Origin: Micavibrio_B sp964633355
GTDB lineage: Bacteria > Pseudomonadota > Alphaproteobacteria > Micavibrionales > Micavibrionaceae
DNA: 64,000 nucleotides
NCBI GenBank assembly: GCA_964633355.1
Contig: CAZWGO010000006.1
Coordinates: 1-64,000 of the forward strand
Reading direction: 5' to 3'
Made by a program: the position numbers and the translations under genes. This document shows positions 60,501-64,000 of the stretch, piece by piece. The first letter of the stretch is position 1; each line of letters opens with the position of its first letter. The notes below the pieces were generated by a model. That model did no database searches. It saw only the letters and a list, made by a program, of their open reading frames with translations, and had not been told where the DNA came from.

Positions 60501-60940
60501 AGATTTCTGCCAAGAGCGGCAACAAGTTTGCCTTTCTGACCATGTCGGATAGCACCGGTGTTTACGAAGTCGCGCTCTTCTCCGAAACCCTCGCCCGCAC
60601 GCGCCAGTATCTGGAAGAAGGCAAGGGCTTACTAATGACTGTTGATGCCGAAATTCGTGAAGACGCTTTGCGGATGACAGTTCAGGACGTCAAACCTCTC
60701 GAAGAGTCACTAGCCGATAAAGTCCGTGAAATAGAAATTACAGTAGATAAAGCGGAAGCGTTGGATATCCTGAAAGCCCGTCTCGATAACGAGAAAAAAG
60801 GCGGAGCGAAAATCCTGATCACCTTGACCACCCAAGGCAAGGATGTGCAAATACGCCTCCCGGGGTTTTATTCGGTCAGCCCGGACACGAAAAACGTGCT
60901 TTTCCAAACTAAGGGTGTGAAGAAGGTTCAGGAATTATAA
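57512..60940 (+). CDS. dnaE: DNA polymerase III subunit alpha
   Basis: A 1142-residue replicative polymerase, normal length for DnaE1. The PHP domain opens with HLHVHSAYSLAEGA. The C-family catalytic aspartates are in PDFDVDF (about 399-405), after GPGRGSGAGSVVAWAL. HhH and OB-fold domains follow in the C-terminal third. It is downstream of lolD after a 51-base gap and overlaps the next gene by one base. Confidence 0.97.
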   Translation: MPDTQFVHLHVHSAYSLAEGALQVKDLIKKTYKLKMPAVAITDTSNLFGAMEFSLEAAKAGIQPILGCQVNVGTEDCQIVLLVQSEAGYKNLSALISKAYIEGDGSRKPVIEWADLEAKSDGLICLSGALKGPIGHALLGRRIEEAENFATKLKSIFGDRFYMELQRHGQRDEDAIENDAIELAYKFDIPLVATNDCYFPDESFYDAHDALLCIAEGRYVTEDNRRRVTKEHYFKSAEEMIDLFEDIPEAIANTVVIAKRCHFFLKTVKPILPPFESDSGRSELDEIKFQTKAGLQYRLENFVFTPEMSEAEKKEVAKPYQDRLEFELNTIINMGFIGYFLIVSDFIKWAKNHNIPVGPGRGSGAGSVVAWALSITDLDPLKYGLLFERFLNPERVSMPDFDVDFCQDRRDEVIAYVQQRYGYDRVAQIITFGQLKARAVVRDVGRVLQIPYGQVDRISKMIPNNPANPVTLAEALANDADFRAMRDDDTVDRLLTIALQLEGLYRHASTHAAGIVIGDRPLQELSPLYRDPNSSIPATQFNMKYVESTGLVKFDFLGLKTLTVIQKAVELIKDKGVDVEILQIPIDDAPSYEMIARAESTGVFQLESSGMRDTLRKMHPDRLEDIIALVSLYRPGPMDNIPQYCLVKDGKAEPDYLHPKLQPMLEETYGIMVYQEQVMQAAQLLAGYTLGGADLLRRAMGKKIKAEMDAQKALFVEGAGKFSDVKPERAEIIFEQIEKFAGYGFNKSHAAAYALIAYQTAWLKANHPLEFFAASMTLDMGNTDKLAIFRQAMDRMELKLLLPDINKSFVTFAVEGEAVRYALAAIKGVGENAIANIIAEREKNGPYKSLEDFLKRIDPKNINKKQFQNLAAAGAFESIHPSRAQLFEGAEKLIHYAQALANERNSSQASMFAMEQTVASDLAQQHLPDIPEWGPLDKLAHEFDALGFYLSAHPLDSKARQLERLGMISYAEIEGHLQGKPIARMQMAGVLIKKVEKISAKSGNKFAFLTMSDSTGVYEVALFSETLARTRQYLEEGKGLLMTVDAEIREDALRMTVQDVKPLEESLADKVREIEITVDKAEALDILKARLDNEKKGGAKILITLTTQGKDVQIRLPGFYSVSPDTKNVLFQTKGVKKVQEL

Positions 60941-62004
60941 TGTACAAATTTTTTCTTATCTTAGTTTTTTGCGTCATTCAATTTCCGAGCTTTGTGCAAG
61001 CAGAAACTATTTCAGAAAAATCTCAGCGATTATGCAGAGCTTATGTGGAAAGGCCTTCTGATTTTAAAAAAATAAAATTAGAAGATTGTAAAATATATCC
61101 ATATCAGGAAGCTCAAGAATTGGAGTCTGCAAAATGCTTTATTCATAATGTTGAAGGCGTTGAAAAACCTGTGAAATTTGTAACTAATTATACAGGATTG
61201 GGGAGTTGCAGTTCTAATACTGTCAACGAAATTTCAGAGGGTGATCATCCCCAGCCTTTGTTTAATAGAGATATCGCTAATTCAAGCGTTAATGGGTACA
61301 CTTTTGGTGGAAATGATATTGCACTAGATTATGAAGGAGAGTTATTGATTTCAAATCAGTCAAAAGATTTAAGATTAGTGACTAAATATTCTCAAATAGT
61401 CTTATGCCAGTTTTGTCAAAAGTTTGTTAAATGGGAAAATATAAAATCACAAAATAAGGTTTGCGATTTGCTCGCTGAAGAAAATTTTTTAGATAAAGGT
61501 AATAAAATTGAACAATCGGATTGGGGGAAATGGCCCAAAGCACCTATTGGTTCACCTGAAAATTATTTTGATGTAGATTTAGATCATGATGGCTCAAAAG
61601 AAAAAATAGTACGTTACCAGTTTGATGACGGAGGAGGTTGCGGTTGCACTCAGCAAAGTCTAATTCCATTAGAAAATGGCCAATTACCAGTTCTAGAAAC
61701 AAAACCGTCACCTACTCAACAAAATCTAGCGTCAAAGCTTAAAGAGATAACGGGTGATTGCTTACGTTTCAGAAATCAATGGACTATTGTTGGAATCGAA
61801 GGCAAGGACTACTTGCTGAATTCTTCATACCCTGATCCTGAAACAAAAGTATTTCGAGGAGAAAACAGAACACTTTTTGATTATATTCATGGAAAGTTTG
61901 TGAAGGTTTGTGAGCAAAAGCCAATAACTAAGCTTACAGAAGATAGATACTGCGGCGATAGTTATAGATCTTTTAAGAGAACCTATGAGCCTTATTTAGA
62001 TTAA
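60940..62004 (+). CDS. AT-rich exported protein with a Ca-binding-like loop, unknown function
   Basis: A 354-residue protein with a signal peptide (about 1-21, ending VQA) and many cysteines, including CQFCQK and GGCGCTQQ. DVDLDHDGSKEK resembles the DxDxDG calcium loop of FG-GAP/EF-hand-type repeats. Its base composition is clearly lower in GC than dnaE and rpsB on either side, which suggests transfer. It starts on the last base of the dnaE stop. No family recognised. Confidence 0.6.
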   Translation: MYKFFLILVFCVIQFPSFVQAETISEKSQRLCRAYVERPSDFKKIKLEDCKIYPYQEAQELESAKCFIHNVEGVEKPVKFVTNYTGLGSCSSNTVNEISEGDHPQPLFNRDIANSSVNGYTFGGNDIALDYEGELLISNQSKDLRLVTKYSQIVLCQFCQKFVKWENIKSQNKVCDLLAEENFLDKGNKIEQSDWGKWPKAPIGSPENYFDVDLDHDGSKEKIVRYQFDDGGGCGCTQQSLIPLENGQLPVLETKPSPTQQNLASKLKEITGDCLRFRNQWTIVGIEGKDYLLNSSYPDPETKVFRGENRTLFDYIHGKFVKVCEQKPITKLTEDRYCGDSYRSFKRTYEPYLD

Positions 62005-62044
62005 AAACCAATATATATTTACATAATTAAAATAATTAACTTTC

Positions 62045-62073
62045 TTGACTTCAACACCCAAAACCCCTTATAA
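62045..62073 (+). promoter_or_regulatory. Sigma-70 promoter of rpsB-tsf
   Basis: TTGACT (62045-62050) and TTATAA (62068-62073) with exactly 17 bases between them, about 125 bases upstream of the rpsB ATG. This is the best promoter match in the window. Confidence 0.7.
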
Positions 62074-62089
62074 CCCACCCAAATTCACA

Positions 62090-62198
62090 TACAGGACAAG
62101 GTTCCGGATTCGAGAGTTTCCAGTGCCTGACCGGTCGCCCTAATAACCAAAAAGGCGATTTTCCTGTAGAGGCTCAACCGGACGAAAGGAATATTTAT
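62090..62198 (+). promoter_or_regulatory. Structured rpsB leader, candidate ribosomal-protein autoregulation site
   Basis: TACAGGA (62090-62096) pairs with TCCTGTA (62162-62168), enclosing a TCGCC/GGCGA stem (62135-62139 with 62154-62158). TCCGG (62103-62107) can pair with CCGGA (62178-62182) just before the ribosome site AAAGGA, crossing the outer stem. A pseudoknot or switch near the start is typical of ribosomal protein leaders, but this fold is my reading only. Confidence 0.4.
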
Positions 62199-62993
62199 AT
62201 GTCTATGCCAGAATTCTCTATGCGCCAACTTCTTGAAGCAGGCGTTCACTTCGGACACCACACACGTCGCTGGAACCCTAAAATGCGCCCGTTTATTTTC
62301 GGCGTGCGTAACGGCGTTCATATCCTCGATCTTCAACAAACAGTTCCAATGCTTGAGCAAGCTCTGCAAGCCGTTCGTGAAGTTGCCGCTAATCGTGGCC
62401 GCATCCTGTTCGTCGGTACAAAACGTCAGGCTCAGGAAAAAGTAAAAGAATCCGCAAAACGCTGTGGCCAATACTACGTCAATCACCGCTGGCTCGGCGG
62501 CATGCTGACAAACTGGAAAACAATTTCCGGTTCGATCGCTCGTTTGAAAGAACTCGATGGCATCCTGTCGATGGAAAATCCGGGCTATAAGAAAAAAGAA
62601 ATCCTGATGATGATGCGCGAGCGCGAAAAGCTTGAAAAAGCTATCGGCGGGATCAAAGATATGGGCGGTCAACCTGACGCTCTTTTCGTTATCGACACAA
62701 ACAAAGAAGACCTTGCCATTCTGGAAGCCAAGAAACTCGGCATTCCGGTTATCGCGATCCTCGACAGCAATTCCAGCCCTGATAACATCGATTTCCCTGT
62801 CCCGGGTAATGATGATGCTTTGCGCGCGATCGAAATCTATTGCGACCTCGTTTCTTCCGCGATCCTTGATGGTATCAGCGCTGAAATGTCCCGCTCCGGT
62901 AAAGACGCCGGCGCAGCAGTCGATGTTAAAGTCGAATTGCCAGCAGCAGCGAATGAATCCGACGCTGAAGTAAAAGCGGCAGCAAACGCTTAA
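62199..62993 (+). CDS. rpsB: 30S ribosomal protein S2
   Basis: A 264-residue ribosomal protein. FSMRQLLEAGVHFGHHTRRWNPKM, HRWLGGMLTNWKTI and DTNKEDLAILEAKKLGIPVI are conserved. The C-terminal Ala-rich tail is an extension. It has a promoter and leader of its own and is followed by tsf in the usual order. Confidence 0.97.
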   Translation: MSMPEFSMRQLLEAGVHFGHHTRRWNPKMRPFIFGVRNGVHILDLQQTVPMLEQALQAVREVAANRGRILFVGTKRQAQEKVKESAKRCGQYYVNHRWLGGMLTNWKTISGSIARLKELDGILSMENPGYKKKEILMMMREREKLEKAIGGIKDMGGQPDALFVIDTNKEDLAILEAKKLGIPVIAILDSNSSPDNIDFPVPGNDDALRAIEIYCDLVSSAILDGISAEMSRSGKDAGAAVDVKVELPAAANESDAEVKAAANA

Positions 62994-63000
62994 TTAATTT

Positions 63001-63053
63001 GTGTCGTCCCTGCGACACGCTGCGCAAGCGCTCGCGCTGCGGGAAGCAGGGAC
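63001..63053 (+). promoter_or_regulatory. Alternative hairpins between rpsB and tsf
   Basis: GTGTCG-TCCCTG-CGACAC (63001-63018) and GTCCCTGC ... GCAGGGAC (63006-63013 with 63046-63053) share bases, so they cannot form together. No T-run follows the long stem. It may attenuate or stabilise the rpsB-tsf message, or be a degenerate dispersed repeat. Confidence 0.4.
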
Positions 63054-63083
63054 CTCTAAACTCTCAATAAAAGGAATAGAAAA

Positions 63084-64000
63084 ATGGCTGATATCACAGC
63101 AGCGATGGTAAAAGAATTACGCGAAAAAAGCGGCGCCGGTATGATGGACGCTAAAGGCGCTCTCGTTGAAAACAACGGCGATATGGAAGCATCCATGGAC
63201 TGGCTACGCAAGAAAGGCCTTGCGAAAGCGGCGAAAAAATCCGGTCGCGTTGCGGCTGAAGGTTTGGTCGGCATTGCATCCGCAGCCGACGGCAAATCCG
63301 CAAGCCTTATCGAAGTCAACTCCGAAACGGACTTCGTTGCCCGTAACGAAATCTTCCAAGGTTTCGTCAAGCAGGCGTCACAAATCGCGCTAAAAGAAAA
63401 AGACATCGAAGGCGTTGCCAACGCAGCCTACGGTTCCGGCAAGAATACAAAAGACACGTTGACGGATTTGATCGCTCAAATCGGTGAAAACATGAGCCTG
63501 CGCCGTTCGACAAACCTGTCGGTTTCCGAAGGCGTCGTTGCAACTTACGTTCACAATGCTGTGGCACCAAACCTTGGCAAGATCGGTGTCGTCGTCGCTC
63601 TTGAATCGACAGCGTCACAAGAAACTCTTCAGGCTCTGGGTAAGCAATTGGCGATGCATATCGCCGCAGCAAAGCCTGAAGCCCTGGATGTTTCAGCGAT
63701 GGATCCAAAAACGGTCGAGCGCGAAAAAGCGATCCACCGCGATACAGCAAAAGCTTCCGGCAAGCCTGATGATATCATCGAGAAAATGCTTGAAGGTCGT
63801 ATGCGCAAATATTTTGAAGAAGTCGTTCTTCTTGAGCAAACTTTCATCATGGACGGCGAAACCAAAATTGCCGCTCTTCTTGAAAAAGCCGGTAAAGACG
63901 CAGGCGCGCCTGTCAAGCTCATCGGTTTCGTATCCTACGTTCTTGGCGAAGGTATCGAAAAGGAAGAAACAGATTTCGCGGCTGAAGTTGAGGCCACGAA
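63084..64000 (+). CDS. tsf: Elongation factor Ts (3' end beyond window)
   Basis: The first 305 residues of EF-Ts, the nucleotide exchange factor for EF-Tu; the family is about this long, so only a few codons are missing. The N-terminal module has KELREKSGAGMMDAK, and the EF-Tu contact motif TDFVARN is at 82-88. AAGGAA at 63071-63076 is the ribosome site for the ATG at 63084. Confidence 0.96.
   Translation, partial: MADITAAMVKELREKSGAGMMDAKGALVENNGDMEASMDWLRKKGLAKAAKKSGRVAAEGLVGIASAADGKSASLIEVNSETDFVARNEIFQGFVKQASQIALKEKDIEGVANAAYGSGKNTKDTLTDLIAQIGENMSLRRSTNLSVSEGVVATYVHNAVAPNLGKIGVVVALESTASQETLQALGKQLAMHIAAAKPEALDVSAMDPKTVEREKAIHRDTAKASGKPDDIIEKMLEGRMRKYFEEVVLLEQTFIMDGETKIAALLEKAGKDAGAPVKLIGFVSYVLGEGIEKEETDFAAEVEAT

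Noticed and set aside
1..64000. Phage defence system, CRISPR array, secretion locus or biosynthetic cluster
   Set aside because: No regular repeat-spacer array and no typical defence, secretion or assembly-line genes were seen; most of the window is core chromosome.

Overview
The window reads as a chromosomal segment of an alphaproteobacterium. Evidence: a full 14-subunit nuo (complex I) operon followed by birA, coaX, RNase J, a DUF1467 protein, proS, lolC/lolD and dnaE; the Lhr helicase/MBL nuclease/PdeM/ATP-ligase cluster; a tig-clpP-lon block; and YdbH-YnbE-YdbL. GC is moderate. Many small exported proteins have no family I recognise. Placement near Micavibrio-like or Rhodospirillales-like lineages is a guess. 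A 10-N run at 4484-4493 shows that this is a draft assembly. No phage, transposase, CRISPR array or rRNA operon was seen.

Layout. 1-4170: ligase-associated DNA repair cluster. 4167-7112: AI-2E-type permease, a Cys/His-rich membrane protein and an RhlE-like RNA helicase. 7187-12221: lptD, an envelope protein and the ydbH-ynbE-ydbL lipid transport operon, so this is an outer-membrane assembly region. 12300-18506: parE, a YciA thioesterase, two exported proteins (one an amidase) and glnA, with a bidirectional terminator between the amidase gene and glnA. 18507-21800: tRNA-His, a possible structured RNA, an NAD(P)HX dehydratase, a CheR-like methyltransferase and an unknown gene. 21628-27803: tRNA-Leu, tig, a prepilin-like gene bracketed by an 83-bp direct repeat, clpP and lon, with no clpX. 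27857-33003: tRNA-Val, DUF1275, a GAF protein, a PAS histidine kinase with its receiver protein, and alanine dehydrogenase. 33140-33427: tRNA-Asp with a duplicated 3' end and palindromic repeats. 33511-50079: nuoA-N, interrupted by five non-complex-I genes. 50079-60940: housekeeping run birA to dnaE. 60940-64000: an AT-rich exported protein, then rpsB and tsf behind a good promoter and a structured leader.

How the genes work together. The nuo operon builds the proton-pumping NADH dehydrogenase. LptD, LolCD and YdbH/YnbE/YdbL move LPS, lipoproteins and phospholipids to the outer membrane. Tig, ClpP and Lon handle folding and proteolysis. GlnA and Ald assimilate or release ammonia. Most genes in the large operons overlap or abut (ATGA, TAATG), which implies translational coupling.

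The most unusual parts are the repeat-flanked prepilin-like gene between tig and clpP, the foreign-looking genes inside nuo (one antisense and running into nuoF), an archaeal/eukaryotic-type prolyl-tRNA synthetase, a 13-bp perfect hairpin over a start codon, a tRNA-Asp 3'-end duplication resembling an integration scar, and a run of hairpins upstream of the NAD(P)HX dehydratase gene that may be an unassigned RNA.
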